Below are positions 8,585 to 17,997 of a stretch of 64,000 nucleotides of DNA, piece after piece (within the stretch, counting starts at the first letter, position 1; each line of letters opens with the position of its first letter). The DNA is from Bacillota bacterium. Lineage in GTDB: Bacteria; Bacillota; Clostridia; Christensenellales; CAG-314. The position numbers were made by a program, and so were the translations under genes. The notes under the pieces were generated by a model. That model was not told the DNA's origin and searched no databases. It saw only the letters and a list, made by a program, of their open reading frames with translations. The DNA lies in contig JAEWZT010000001.1 of NCBI GenBank assembly GCA_023458375.1, positions 186,001-250,000 of the forward strand, read 5' to 3'.

Positions 8585-11521
8585 TCAGCCCACCTGCGCC
8601 TCCTCGCCTATATCCGTAAGCTGGACGGATACCACTTTGCTCACGCCCTTTTCTTCCATAGTTACGCCGTAAAGCACGTCGCACACTTCCATAGTGGGTT
8701 TTTTGTGCGTTGCCACAATAAACTGCGTTTCATTTGAAAACTTTTTGATATAGTTTGCAATGCGCTGGGCGTTGGCGTCGTCAAGTGCCGCCTCAATTTC
8801 GTCAAGCACGCAAAAGGGCATGGGACGAAGCTTTAATATAGCAAAAAGTATCGCTACGGAAGTTAAAGAGCGCTCTCCCCCCGAAAGCAATGAAATGTTT
8901 TGCAGCCTTTTTCCCGGGGGCTGCGCTTCAATTTCTACTCCGAAATCAAGTTCATCCTTGCCCTCTTCCCTCTCAATGCTGAGCCTTGCGTATCCGCCCG
9001 CGAAAAGCTCCTTAAACACCGAACCGAAGTTTAAGTTAATTATTTCAAAGCCGTCGTTAAAGCGCACGGTAATTTCCCGCGTAATGTTTTTCAAAAACTT
9101 ATTTAAGTCGGCTTCGGCTTTTTTTAAATCATCTATCTGCGTCTTAATTTCGTCGTAACGCGCGCGCGTATTTGTATAGTCCTCAATGGCGTTTTCGTTG
9201 ATAAACCCCAGCCGCGCTATTTGGCTGCGCAGCTTGTTGGCAATCTCCTTTGAAGAAATTATGTCATATTTTTCGTCTTTAAACCGTATTGCGGAAGAAT
9301 AAGTAAGTCCGTATTGTTCCTCAATACGCTGCTGCATAGCGGCTATATCGTCGTCAATACGCTCTAAATTAAACTCTTCTTTGACCTTTTTGTCGGAACA
9401 TTGCTGCACTTCGGCGTTGTAAAACTGCCTGTTGTGGTCGGCTTCGGTAAGGCGCGTCTGAATATCCTTCCTAAGCTTTTGAATGTCTTTAAGTTTTTCG
9501 CTTACTTCGTTAAGCAAAGCCGCTTCCTCAGCGTTTCCGCCCGTCTGCTCAATTTGCTGATATAAGTCTTTTAGGTGCAGTTCGTTGGTTTCTATTTGCC
9601 GCGTCTTTTGGGATATTTCCATATTTGAGCGCGAAACCGTCTGCTTTAAAGATGAAAGCCTTGCCTCTCCGCTTTGGATATTTGACATTAAACCCATGGA
9701 CTTTATTCTGCAAGCGTTGATTTCCTCTTGAATCTTGTCCTTTTTGGCTTTTGCGGCGGCATATTCGCGCTGCACTTCGTTGGCGCTGTTTTGGGCGGTA
9801 AGTTTTTCCTTTTCAAGTTTCTGCTCTTCTTGTTTATTGAGCAAAACCGTCTGTTCAAGCGCTTTAACGCGCCCGTCAAGCTGTGAAATATCTTTTTCCA
9901 GCTTGATTATCTGCTCTTGTCTGCTTTCCTGCAAAGCGGCGAATTTGCCCATTCTTTCGTTTAAAAGGGACATTAGAATAATGTTTTGCTGCCAGTTTTC
10001 AGCGGCAGCGCTCTTTTGTCTTAGCTCGCTTTTACATTTAACGCTTATGTTTTTAAGCATTTCGTTAAGCCGCGACTTTAACGCGCCCTCTAAACTCATA
10101 ATGCTTAGCGCCTTATCTACGCCCGACAAATAGCCGTCAATCTGGTTTGCCATTTCCTGCGTCGTCGTCTGCTCAAAGTTGCTGTCCAAAAGTTTTTCCA
10201 ACTCCTGGCTTTGGCTGCCCACTAAGGCGCTTAATTTAGCATTTTGTTCTTCCAGTTCGCGTTTAATGTTATTTTGCCTGTTGATAAGCCCGCGCTGCTC
10301 CCCTTCGGCAAGCGCGCCTTTGTTCTTTTGCGCCGAAAGCCTGTCGGATGCCGCGTAAACCTCTTTTTGCTTTACGTCAAGCTTTTCCTGTAACAGCGTT
10401 AAACCGTCCAAAAAGTCAAAGTGGCGGGAGTTTAACTCGCTTAAACAATTTTGCTGTTGCTTTTCTTCATCTTTAAGTTTAACAATAAGTTCCACGGCGC
10501 TTTTAATATTTTTGTCGGCGTTGCCTATAATTATGCCTAACTCTTCAATTTCTTTGTTTAAGCTTTTGCTTGCATAAAGAGTATTTTTCACCCTTTCATT
10601 AAGCAGCTTAATCTCCCCCGAATAGCGCTCAATCTGCACCGACAGGGTGAGCTGCTGATTTACTAACGAAGAAGAAATTGAGTCGGTATCGGACATTTCG
10701 GCAAAAAGTTTGTTATAAACTTTTGCAGCCTCGTCGTAACGCTCCTTAGCTTCGGCAAAAAGTTTATCAATTTCCTTAATGGCTTCTTTTACTTTTTGTT
10801 TGTTTTCGCTGGCGTTATCGTAGGAATATATGTATGAGTTGATTTCGTGATATTTTAGTTCTTCCTGCAAGGCGATATGTTTGCGCGCAGCCTCCGCCTG
10901 CTTTTCCAAAGGAAGCAAACGGCGTTCAAGTTCCGACAAAATATCGTAAAGGCGTAAAACGTTTTCGCGCGTTTTTTCCAACTTACGCTCAGTTTCAATT
11001 TTTTTATATCGGAACTTTGAAATGCCCAAAGCTTCCTCAAAGATGGCGCGCCTGTCTTCGGGGCGGACGTTAAGTATGGCGTCCATCCTGCCCTGCCCCA
11101 CAATGGAATAACCTTCTTTGCCAAGCCCCGCTTCCCTTAAAAGGTCGGTAATGTCTTTTAGGCGGGCGGGCTGTTTGTTAAGCAGATACTCGCTTTCGTT
11201 GCTTCTGTAAAGCTTGCGGGAAATGGTAACCTCGTCCATATCAAGGGAGAAAAACCTTTGGCTGTTGTCAAGCGTCATAGTAACTTCGCAATAGCTCATA
11301 GATTTTCTTTGCTCCGTCCCCGAAAAAATGAGGTCGTGCATGCTCTTGCCGCGAAGCCCTTTTGCCGACTGCTCTCCCAAAACCCAGCGCACCGCGTCTA
11401 CGACGTTGCTCTTTCCGCAACCGTTAGGACCTACTATGCCTGTAATATTATTCTCAAATTTGAGAGAAATCTTATCTGAAAAGGATTTAAATCCGTATAC
11501 TTGCAGTTCTTTTAAGTTCAC
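8585..11521 (-). CDS. smc: Chromosome partition SMC protein, apparently lacking the hinge
   Basis: 978 residues from a GTG start with an AGGAG site upstream. Both halves of the ABC head are normal: YGFKSFSDK and Walker A GPNGCGKSN (31-39), signature LSGGERSLTS (879-888), Walker B CVLDEIEAALD (904-914). Coiled coil fills about 165-440 and 530-830. SMC is normally near 1180 residues with a ~170-residue hinge in the middle. Here the centre (about 440-530) is a helical, Gln/Leu-rich stretch with no hinge-like Gly clusters, no GRATFLPL-like motif and no zinc-hook CxxC. The frame is intact, so this looks like a natural short SMC. Upstream rnc and downstream ftsY are the usual neighbours. Confidence 0.93.
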   Translation of the reverse strand: MNLKELQVYGFKSFSDKISLKFENNITGIVGPNGCGKSNVVDAVRWVLGEQSAKGLRGKSMHDLIFSGTEQRKSMSYCEVTMTLDNSQRFFSLDMDEVTISRKLYRSNESEYLLNKQPARLKDITDLLREAGLGKEGYSIVGQGRMDAILNVRPEDRRAIFEEALGISKFRYKKIETERKLEKTRENVLRLYDILSELERRLLPLEKQAEAARKHIALQEELKYHEINSYIYSYDNASENKQKVKEAIKEIDKLFAEAKERYDEAAKVYNKLFAEMSDTDSISSSLVNQQLTLSVQIERYSGEIKLLNERVKNTLYASKSLNKEIEELGIIIGNADKNIKSAVELIVKLKDEEKQQQNCLSELNSRHFDFLDGLTLLQEKLDVKQKEVYAASDRLSAQKNKGALAEGEQRGLINRQNNIKRELEEQNAKLSALVGSQSQELEKLLDSNFEQTTTQEMANQIDGYLSGVDKALSIMSLEGALKSRLNEMLKNISVKCKSELRQKSAAAENWQQNIILMSLLNERMGKFAALQESRQEQIIKLEKDISQLDGRVKALEQTVLLNKQEEQKLEKEKLTAQNSANEVQREYAAAKAKKDKIQEEINACRIKSMGLMSNIQSGEARLSSLKQTVSRSNMEISQKTRQIETNELHLKDLYQQIEQTGGNAEEAALLNEVSEKLKDIQKLRKDIQTRLTEADHNRQFYNAEVQQCSDKKVKEEFNLERIDDDIAAMQQRIEEQYGLTYSSAIRFKDEKYDIISSKEIANKLRSQIARLGFINENAIEDYTNTRARYDEIKTQIDDLKKAEADLNKFLKNITREITVRFNDGFEIINLNFGSVFKELFAGGYARLSIEREEGKDELDFGVEIEAQPPGKRLQNISLLSGGERSLTSVAILFAILKLRPMPFCVLDEIEAALDDANAQRIANYIKKFSNETQFIVATHKKPTMEVCDVLYGVTMEEKGVSKVVSVQLTDIGEEAQVG

Positions 11522-11526
11522 TTAGG

Positions 11527-12210
11527 CTAGCTCCTTTTATAAATAACTTCAAGCGCTTTTACGGCGGCTTCCGTTTGTGCCGTAAGTTTGCTTTGTCCCA
11601 TACCCTCGCCGTAAACCTTGTCGTCAAGCAATACGGCATAAATAAACTGCGGGTTATGGTCGGGACCGCTTTTGCCAACCAATTTATATCTCAAAATTAT
11701 TTTATATTTTTGGCAGTATTCTTGCAGTTCTGTTTTAGGGCTGTCGTAAAAGTTGCCGTTAAGCCCCTCTTTCAAAACTTCCTTTAAAGTGGAAAGCACG
11801 AAATCTTTCGCCTTATCAAGCCCGCCGTCAATGTAAATAGCGCATAAAACCGCCTCGTAAAGGTTGGCGTAAGTTTTAAAATGCAGATTATTCATATTGC
11901 GCTTTTGGCTTTCGCCTAAAAGCAAATATTTTTCAAGCCCCAAAGAAAGGGTGATTTTTGACAAAGAATCGCTTGAAACGGCGTTGGAGCGTATCTTTGA
12001 CAGCACGCCTTCGTCTTTGTCCGACTTAGAAAAAATATAATCGGACACGATTATTTGAAGCACGGCGTCCCCTAAAAACTCCATGCGTTCGTTGCTTACG
12101 CAGTTTTGCTCGTTAGCGTATGAAGAATGGGTAAAGGCTCTTTGCAAAAGCGAAGAGTCGGTAAAATGATAGTTGATAATTTTTTCTATTTTTTTAATGT
12201 TAATCGGCAT
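11527..12210 (-). CDS. rnc: Ribonuclease III
   Basis: 227 residues. It cuts double-stranded RNA in rRNA precursors and structured mRNAs. The catalytic signature NERMEFLGDAVLQIIVSDYIF is near residue 40, the second acidic site is in ANLYEAVLCAIYIDGG, and the C-terminal dsRNA-binding domain starts at SPKTELQEYCQ. The start at 12210 has AGGTGG upstream and overlaps the plsX end by 11 bases. Confidence 0.97.
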   Translation of the reverse strand: MPINIKKIEKIINYHFTDSSLLQRAFTHSSYANEQNCVSNERMEFLGDAVLQIIVSDYIFSKSDKDEGVLSKIRSNAVSSDSLSKITLSLGLEKYLLLGESQKRNMNNLHFKTYANLYEAVLCAIYIDGGLDKAKDFVLSTLKEVLKEGLNGNFYDSPKTELQEYCQKYKIILRYKLVGKSGPDHNPQFIYAVLLDDKVYGEGMGQSKLTAQTEAAVKALEVIYKRS

Positions 12211-13210
12211 TTGCCACCTTTTGGGGAAGCGTCTGCTTGATTTTTTCAATTAAGCCTTTATTGTAAAGGTCAACGGCTTGATTTATTGCGCAAAAAACCG
12301 ACTGCGCTTTTGCCGCGCCGTGCGTTTTGATTAAAACTTTATTTATACCTATAAAAGGCGCGCCGCCGTTTTGGTTAAAGTCAACCTTGTTTCTAATTCT
12401 TTTGAAAGCGGGTTTAAGCATAAGCGCCCCCAGTTTTGAAAAGAAGTTTTTTGTAACTTCCTGCTTAATCATTTTTAGTATTGTGCTTGCCGTTCCTTCA
12501 AGCGATTTAAGCGCTATATTGCCATACATTCCGTCGGCTACTATAACGTCGTATTCGCCCGAAAGTATGTCGCGCGCTTCCATATTGCCCACAAAGTTAA
12601 GTTCTTTTTCTTCTTTTAGCAGACTAAATACTTCACGGGTAAATTCGTTGCCTTTTTTGTCTTCCGTTCCGTTGGAAAGTAAAGCTATTTTGGGGCTTGT
12701 TTTTCCCATAGCCGCCTGCGCGTAAGCGTTGCCTAAGTAGGCAAACTGCACAAGCATTTGGGGTTTGCTGTCAACGTTTGCGCCGCAGTCAATAAGCAGC
12801 GTCTGCCCCCCGTCAATAGTTGGAAGCAAAGGAAGAAGCGCGGGACGGCTAACGCCCTTTATGCGCCCCAATATTAGCGCCGCGCCCGTTAATACTGCGC
12901 CGGTGCTGCCCGAAGATACCATACCCGCGACTTCGTTATTTTTTGTATACTCCAAAGCCTTTACAAGCGAAGAATCTTTTTTTACCCTTATAGCGGAAGT
13001 GGGAACGTCAAGGTTGGTGATGACTTCCTTAGCGTCTAAGATTTCTATCCTGTCTGTATATTTACAACCCGATATAAGCTTTTTTATCTCTTGTCCGTCG
13101 CCCGACAGCACAAGGGTAAGCTCGCGGTCGTTTTCAAGGGCTAAAAGGCAGCCCGAAACCGTTTCTTGCGGGGCGTAATCTCCCCCGTAACAGTCAACGA
13201 CAACTTTCAT
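12200..13210 (-). CDS. plsX: Phosphate acyltransferase PlsX
   Basis: 336 residues. It makes acyl-phosphate from acyl-ACP, the first step of the PlsX/PlsY route to phospholipids. The N-terminus MKVVVDCYGGDYAP and SSGSTGAVLTGA near residue 100 are typical. Start 13210 is preceded by AAGGAG at 5 bases; a GTG two codons earlier overlaps that site. The usual fabD, fabG and acpP between plsX and rnc are not here; the two genes overlap directly. Confidence 0.96.
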   Translation of the reverse strand: MKVVVDCYGGDYAPQETVSGCLLALENDRELTLVLSGDGQEIKKLISGCKYTDRIEILDAKEVITNLDVPTSAIRVKKDSSLVKALEYTKNNEVAGMVSSGSTGAVLTGAALILGRIKGVSRPALLPLLPTIDGGQTLLIDCGANVDSKPQMLVQFAYLGNAYAQAAMGKTSPKIALLSNGTEDKKGNEFTREVFSLLKEEKELNFVGNMEARDILSGEYDVIVADGMYGNIALKSLEGTASTILKMIKQEVTKNFFSKLGALMLKPAFKRIRNKVDFNQNGGAPFIGINKVLIKTHGAAKAQSVFCAINQAVDLYNKGLIEKIKQTLPQKVANAD

Positions 13211-13616
13211 AAACACTCCTTATAAAATATAACTTGAAATATGCCCCGCAGCCTAAAAGGTTTGCTTAATAATTCTTAACATACTTGCTCAATTACAAAA
13301 TACTGCGAGCAATTTGCGGCGCTTGTTTTGAATTTATTTTAGGCTTATTATAAAGCATATCGTGAGGGTATGCAAGGTTTTTTATAAAAAAAGAAAATTT
13401 GTTTCACAAATCGTCAAATTGTTTCACGCATTAAAAAAGCAGGTTTATCAAACCTGCTTTCAGTTATAAATTAATTTTTCACAAATAAACAAACGCTTTT
13501 CTCTTTCCGATTTTTTAAAGGTATTTGAAAATAAATTTGCCCTATTTTTTTTGGGCGGTTTCGTTATAACTTAACAAAATGCGCCAATACCCATTAAAAA
13601 CCTTAACGGATTAGTT
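13211..13616. other. Gene-free stretch between rpmF and plsX
   Basis: 406 bases, AT-rich, with no coding potential. It holds the rpmF terminator (13432-13457). The plsX-operon promoter must lie in the part nearest plsX, but I see no convincing -35/-10 pair. Confidence 0.6.
13432..13457 (-). terminator. Rho-independent terminator after rpmF
   Basis: Stem GCAGGTTT/AAACCTGC with a 3-base loop; on the minus strand it is followed by TTTTTTAA. It lies 160 bases past the rpmF stop. Confidence 0.8.
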
Positions 13617-13811
13617 CTATTTGTCTTTCTTTTCTTTTTCCTGAACTACTTCTTTCCCGCCGTAATAGCCGCAGTTGTCGCAAATCCTGTGCGAAAGTTT
13701 CAACTCGTGGCACTGAGGGCATTGAGCAAGACCGGGCGTAGCGGCTTTCCAGTTTGCCGCTCTTTTATGTTTTCTCTGTTTACTAACCTTTCTTTTTGGT
13801 TCTGCACCCAT
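13617..13811 (-). CDS. rpmF: 50S ribosomal protein L32
   Basis: 64 residues. Basic N-terminus (PKRKVSKQRKHKRAANWK) and a zinc ribbon CPQC...CDNC of the zinc-binding C+ type. The acidic-basic tail (EKEKKDK) is a few residues longer than usual. The DUF177 (YceD) gene that usually precedes rpmF is absent; ackA is the upstream neighbour and rpmF has its own consensus promoter. Confidence 0.96.
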   Translation of the reverse strand: MGAEPKRKVSKQRKHKRAANWKAATPGLAQCPQCHELKLSHRICDNCGYYGGKEVVQEKEKKDK

Positions 13812-13849
13812 AATATAGTTACCTCTTTCTCTCGTATTCTAACTTACAC

Positions 13850-13878
13850 ATTATAATCACGGCGCGCCGCTTTGTCAA
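13850..13878 (-). promoter_or_regulatory. Consensus sigma-A promoter of rpmF
   Basis: TTGACA (13878-13873), 17 bases, TATAAT (13855-13850) on the minus strand: a perfect match to the housekeeping consensus, as expected for a ribosomal-protein gene. A 7-bp inverted repeat (GCATTAC/GTAATGC, about 13887-13903) lies just upstream. Confidence 0.85.
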
Positions 13879-13952
13879 ACGAATAGCATTACTTTGTAAT
13901 GCAATTTACGTTCCGTTTGCATTAGCGTCAAGCTGATTATACGTTGGTTTTG

Positions 13953-15158
13953 TTATTTTGCGCCTGAAACAACTCTTTGAGTTTCGGTAGCTATGACTAA
14001 TTCTTCGTTGGTGGGTATTACCAAAACCCTAACCTTTGAAGAGGGAGTAGAAATGTCGGTAATTACGCCGCGTTTGCAGTTTTCATTTTTCTCTTTCTCA
14101 ATCTTTACGCCCAAATAGTCAAGCTCTTCGCAAGCTTTTTCGCGCACATAAGGCGTGTTTTCGCCTATGCCCGCGGTAAAGACAATTATGTCAAGCCCGT
14201 TCATTACCGCACTGTATTCCCCTATGTATTTTTTGACGCGGTAGCTGAACACGTCAACGGCGCGCTTGTTGTTTTCGTGTTCTAACGCCCCGCCTTCCGT
14301 TAAATCTCTAAAATCGCTGCTGTTGCCCGAAAGCCCTAAAACGCCGCATTCCTTGTTAAGGTGGTTTAGCACTTCCTTTATTGTCTTGCCCGTTTTTGAC
14401 ATTAAAAACTCCACAATGGCGGGGTCTAAGCTGCCCGAGCGGGTGCCCATGGGAAGTCCGTCTAAGGGCGTAAAGCCCATGGAAGTTTCAACGCTTCTTC
14501 CGCCCTTTACGGCGGCGATTGAAGAACCGTTTCCAAGGTGGCAGGTTACAATTTTAAGGTCTTTGGAATCCTTGCCGACATACTTTGCCGCTTCTTTTGA
14601 AACGAACATATGGCTTGTGCCGTGGAACCCATATTTCCTGATGCGGTATTTTTTGTAATCCTCGTAGCTGATTCCGTATAAGTAAGCTTCCTGCGGCATT
14701 GTGGAGTGAAAAGCGGTATCAAACACCGCCACCATAGGAGTATTAGGCATTACCGCCTGACAAGCTTTTATACCCGAAATATTTGCGGGGTTGTGCAAAG
14801 GCGCAAGCTCGTTGTTGGCTTGACAGCACGCCAAAACGTCGCCGTCAATTAAAACAGAAGAGGAATAGTCCTCGGCGCCGTGGACTACTCTGTGCCCTAC
14901 GGCGGAAACTTCATCCATGGAGTCTATAACGCCGCATTCTTTGCTTACTAAGCTGTCCAAAACCATTTTAACCGCTACGGTATGGTTAGGCATATCTTGT
15001 TTAAAAATGTATTCCTTTCCGTTCGCCTTGTGGATTAAAGCGGAATCTTTTAACGCAATCCTGTCGCAAATGCCCTTTGCCAAGATTTTGTTGTCTTGCA
15101 TGTTGATAAGCTGATATTTAAGGGAACTGCTTCCCGCGTTGATAACCAGTATTTTCAT
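13953..15158 (-). CDS. ackA: Acetate kinase
   Basis: 401 residues. It converts acetyl phosphate and ADP to acetate and ATP. MKILVINAGSSSLKYQL at the N-terminus, HRVVHG near residue 85, FHGTSHMFV near 165, and HLGNGSS plus FTAGIGENTP in the C-terminal half are all present. The start at 15158 overlaps the pta stop as ATGA, with AAGGAG upstream, so Pta and AckA are coupled and form a complete acetate-producing ATP pathway. Confidence 0.97.
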   Translation of the reverse strand: MKILVINAGSSSLKYQLINMQDNKILAKGICDRIALKDSALIHKANGKEYIFKQDMPNHTVAVKMVLDSLVSKECGVIDSMDEVSAVGHRVVHGAEDYSSSVLIDGDVLACCQANNELAPLHNPANISGIKACQAVMPNTPMVAVFDTAFHSTMPQEAYLYGISYEDYKKYRIRKYGFHGTSHMFVSKEAAKYVGKDSKDLKIVTCHLGNGSSIAAVKGGRSVETSMGFTPLDGLPMGTRSGSLDPAIVEFLMSKTGKTIKEVLNHLNKECGVLGLSGNSSDFRDLTEGGALEHENNKRAVDVFSYRVKKYIGEYSAVMNGLDIIVFTAGIGENTPYVREKACEELDYLGVKIEKEKNENCKRGVITDISTPSSKVRVLVIPTNEELVIATETQRVVSGAK

Positions 15159-16150
15159 AATTTGCAATCTCCTTGGCATTGGCAGGCGGTCATAGCGACT
15201 ACCCCTACTATGTCTGCGGCAACGCAGCCGCGCGATAAATCGTTTACGGGTTTGGCAAGTCCTTGGCAAATGGGTCCGTATGCCTCGTAACCGCCTAAAC
15301 GCTGTAAAATCTTATACCCTATGTTGCCGGCGTTAAGGCAGGGGAAAACAAATACGTTGGCGTTCCCCGCGACTTTGCTGCCGGGACATTTCATTTGACC
15401 TACTTCGGGGGCTACGGCGGCGTCAAACTGTATTTCGCCCTCTATTTCAATATAGGGCGCGCGTTCCCTTACAAGTTTTGTCGCTTCGGCTACTTTTGTA
15501 ACGTCGTCGTGCTTGGCGCTTCCTTTTGTGGAAAAAGACAGCATTGCGATTTTCGGCTCTTCTTTCATAAAAGTCTTTGCTGAATGGTAAGACGAAACCG
15601 CAAAATCGGCTAATTCCTCTTTCGTGGGTTGAGGAGTAACCGCGCAGTCGGCAAATATAACTTCGGAAAACTTGGGCGCGTCGGGCTTATACATAATAAA
15701 AAATCCCGAAACAGCCTTAATTCCCGGCATTGTCTTAATAATTTGTAGAGCGGGGCGGAGTAAGTCGCTTGTAGCGTGGCAGGCACCCCCCACCATACCG
15801 TCGGCTTCGCCAAGCTTTACCATCAAAACGCCGTAATACATTTCGTCTTGAACAAGGGCTACCGCCTGCTCATAAGTCAGACCTTTTTCTTTACGCAGTT
15901 CGTAAAGATATTTGGCGTAAGCTTCAATTTTTGGACTAGTTTTCGGGTTGATTATTGTTACCTTTTTCAATCCGCCCTTACTCTTTTGACGGATAACCTT
16001 TTCGTCGCCTAAAAGCACGATTTGGACAAATCCGTCTTTTTCAATGGTTTCGGCGGCGTCAATAATTCTTTGGTCGTGCCCTTCGGGAAGGACAATGGTT
16101 TTGTTAAGACCGCGCACCTTGTCTTTGTAGGTTTCAATTAACTTTGACAC
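15155..16150 (-). CDS. pta: Phosphate acetyltransferase
   Basis: 331 residues, the short single-domain (EutD-like) form. It swaps CoA for phosphate on acetyl-CoA. Diagnostic stretches are VLPEGHDQRIIDAAE near residue 20, MVGGACHATSDLLRPALQ near 140 and FPCLNAGNIGYKILQRLGG near 275. GTG start with AGGAGG upstream. The C-terminal tail has three Cys (ACQCQGDCKL), more than usual. Confidence 0.96.
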   Translation of the reverse strand: MSKLIETYKDKVRGLNKTIVLPEGHDQRIIDAAETIEKDGFVQIVLLGDEKVIRQKSKGGLKKVTIINPKTSPKIEAYAKYLYELRKEKGLTYEQAVALVQDEMYYGVLMVKLGEADGMVGGACHATSDLLRPALQIIKTMPGIKAVSGFFIMYKPDAPKFSEVIFADCAVTPQPTKEELADFAVSSYHSAKTFMKEEPKIAMLSFSTKGSAKHDDVTKVAEATKLVRERAPYIEIEGEIQFDAAVAPEVGQMKCPGSKVAGNANVFVFPCLNAGNIGYKILQRLGGYEAYGPICQGLAKPVNDLSRGCVAADIVGVVAMTACQCQGDCKL

Positions 16151-16209
16151 GGGTTTCCTCCTGAGTTTGCTTTTATTTGCAAAACTTTATTAAATATTGT
16201 ATAATAACA

Positions 16210-16238
16210 ACTATACAGCATACAAAGTCAAAAGTCAA
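16210..16238 (-). promoter_or_regulatory. Promoter of pta-ackA
   Basis: Minus-strand TTGACT (16238-16233) and TATAGT (16215-16210) with a 17-base spacer. A second TTGACT lies 7 bases closer. This is the divergent region shared with tmcAL. Confidence 0.55.
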
Positions 16239-16267
16239 AAGACATAGGACAAATTAAGGATATTTTT

Positions 16268-17416
16268 GTGAAAATTACAGGCATCATCTGCGAATACAAT
16301 CCCTTCCACGCGGGGCACCTTTATCACCTGTCGCAAGTCAAAAAAGAGGGCGGCACGGTAATGTGCGTTATGAGCGGAAATTTCACGCAAAGGGGCGAAA
16401 TCGTCTGTCTTGACAAATATATAAGGGCAAGGCACGCGGTTTTAGCGGGCGCAGATATCGTGCTGGAACTGCCCGTAATATTTGCAACGGCGTCTGCGGA
16501 AAACTTTGCATACGGCGCCGTAAGAATTTTGGACGCGGCGGGGTGCGACTCGCTTAACTTCGGAAGCGAGTGCGGCGACCTTTCAAGGATAGTATCCTGC
16601 GCCCAAAAACTGCTTGACCCTCCGCAGGAAATGAAAGTTTCCATAAGAAAATGGCTTGACGAAGGCTGCTCCTACCCCGCGGCTTTGGCAAACGCCCTAT
16701 CGCAAAGCGACGCCGAAAACGCTTTTGTGTTAAATAAGCCCAACAATATTTTGGGCATTGAATACGTCAAGCAAATAATTTTAAGCAACAGCGCCATGAC
16801 CCCGCAAACGGTTTTGAGGGAGGACAATTACAACAGCGTAGATATTACCGCAATGGGCTGCCCGTCGGCGGCTGCCATAAGAAAGGCGCTTGAAAAGGGC
16901 GAAAAAGACGCCGTTAAAAACTTCGTTCCGCCTTATGTTTATAATGATTTACAAAAGCCGATAGCTGATAAGTTTAAAAAATTCCTTTATACCTTTTTGG
17001 GGACGCTTTCCAAGGAATATTTAAGCGAAATTGAAGGGGTAACGGAGGGATTGCATTCGCGCATAGCTCTTTGCCGCCACGCGGGCAACTACGATTTAAT
17101 GATGGAAAAGCTAAAAACAAAGCGTTATACCTTGACAAAGCTGCAAAGGGTGCTGCTCAACGCACTTTTAAGCATTACAAAAGCAACCGCAAAAGAAGCC
17201 AAGGAAACTAAACCCTATACACGGGTCCTTGCAGTTTCAAAAGACAGGCTTGATTTATTGACGCACCTTTCTCAATGCAAAATTAATTTGGCGCCCAATG
17301 TGCTGAAACAACAGGAGTTTTTACAGGAACTTGATTTAAAAGCAAGCAATTTATACTATTCCTTAAACGGCGCAAGCGGCAACAAAGACTTGACACAAGC
17401 GCTGCAAAAGATTTGA
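16268..17416 (+). CDS. tmcAL: tRNA(Met) cytidine acetate ligase
   Basis: 382 residues (YlbM family). In Bacillus it uses ATP and free acetate to acetylate C34 of the elongator tRNA-Met. The nucleotidyltransferase signature GIICEYNPFHAGHLYHL is at residues 4-20. LPVIFATASAENFAYGAV and NNILGIEYVKQI are also typical. GTG start with AAGGA 8 bases upstream. It is divergent from pta-ackA, the source of free acetate. Confidence 0.95.
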   Translation: MKITGIICEYNPFHAGHLYHLSQVKKEGGTVMCVMSGNFTQRGEIVCLDKYIRARHAVLAGADIVLELPVIFATASAENFAYGAVRILDAAGCDSLNFGSECGDLSRIVSCAQKLLDPPQEMKVSIRKWLDEGCSYPAALANALSQSDAENAFVLNKPNNILGIEYVKQIILSNSAMTPQTVLREDNYNSVDITAMGCPSAAAIRKALEKGEKDAVKNFVPPYVYNDLQKPIADKFKKFLYTFLGTLSKEYLSEIEGVTEGLHSRIALCRHAGNYDLMMEKLKTKRYTLTKLQRVLLNALLSITKATAKEAKETKPYTRVLAVSKDRLDLLTHLSQCKINLAPNVLKQQEFLQELDLKASNLYYSLNGASGNKDLTQALQKI

Positions 17417-17419
17417 ACA

Positions 17420-17929
17420 ATGAAAACCTTACATATTTTTGACGCAAAAGATTATAGCCCAAAGTGGCAAAAAACCCTGCGCAAAGCGGCGCGGGCTGTG
17501 ATAATTGAAAAGGGGAAAATAGCCTTAGTTAAAAGTAAAAACTTCGGCTTTTTTAAGTTTCCCGGCGGCGGAATTGAACAAGGAGAAAAACGCTTTGACG
17601 CGCTTTTGCGTGAAACGAGAGAAGAAACGGGTCTTAAAATAATTACGCAGTCGGTTGCTCCGCTTGGCATTGTAAAAGAAAAGCGGAAGGATATATATGA
17701 TAACGGAATATTTATTCAAACCTCTTATTATTATCTTGCAAGCGTTGAGGGCGGCATTGCCAATCAGGAACTTGACGGTTATGAAAGCGAATACGGTTTT
17801 GAGTTGGCGTGGGTGGATTTAAACACTGCTTATAATACAAACATCGGGTTGCAAAGAAACTCAGAAATGGGTTTTCTTGCACGCGAGGCGTTTGTTTTAA
17901 AATATCTGCTTGACAATTATGATGCTTAG
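17420..17929 (+). CDS. Nudix hydrolase
   Basis: 169 residues. A complete Nudix box (first Gly at GGIEQGE, then RETREETGL) is near residues 50-72, after KFPGG. Substrate is not predictable. It starts 3 bases after tmcAL and is probably co-transcribed. C-terminal residues (about 120-160) form the mixed region seen in NUDIX proteins that clean up oxidised or unusual nucleotides. Confidence 0.88.
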   Translation: MKTLHIFDAKDYSPKWQKTLRKAARAVIIEKGKIALVKSKNFGFFKFPGGGIEQGEKRFDALLRETREETGLKIITQSVAPLGIVKEKRKDIYDNGIFIQTSYYYLASVEGGIANQELDGYESEYGFELAWVDLNTAYNTNIGLQRNSEMGFLAREAFVLKYLLDNYDA

Positions 17930-17997
17930 GGCAAGCATAGATAAGACATAAGATTTTACCGTGTCATAGCGGTTTTTGATTTTTCATAAGTTATCTG

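Noticed and set aside
15159..15269. Upstream extension of ackA
   Set aside because: It translates the end of pta in another frame; the ATGA-coupled start at 15158 matches the family.
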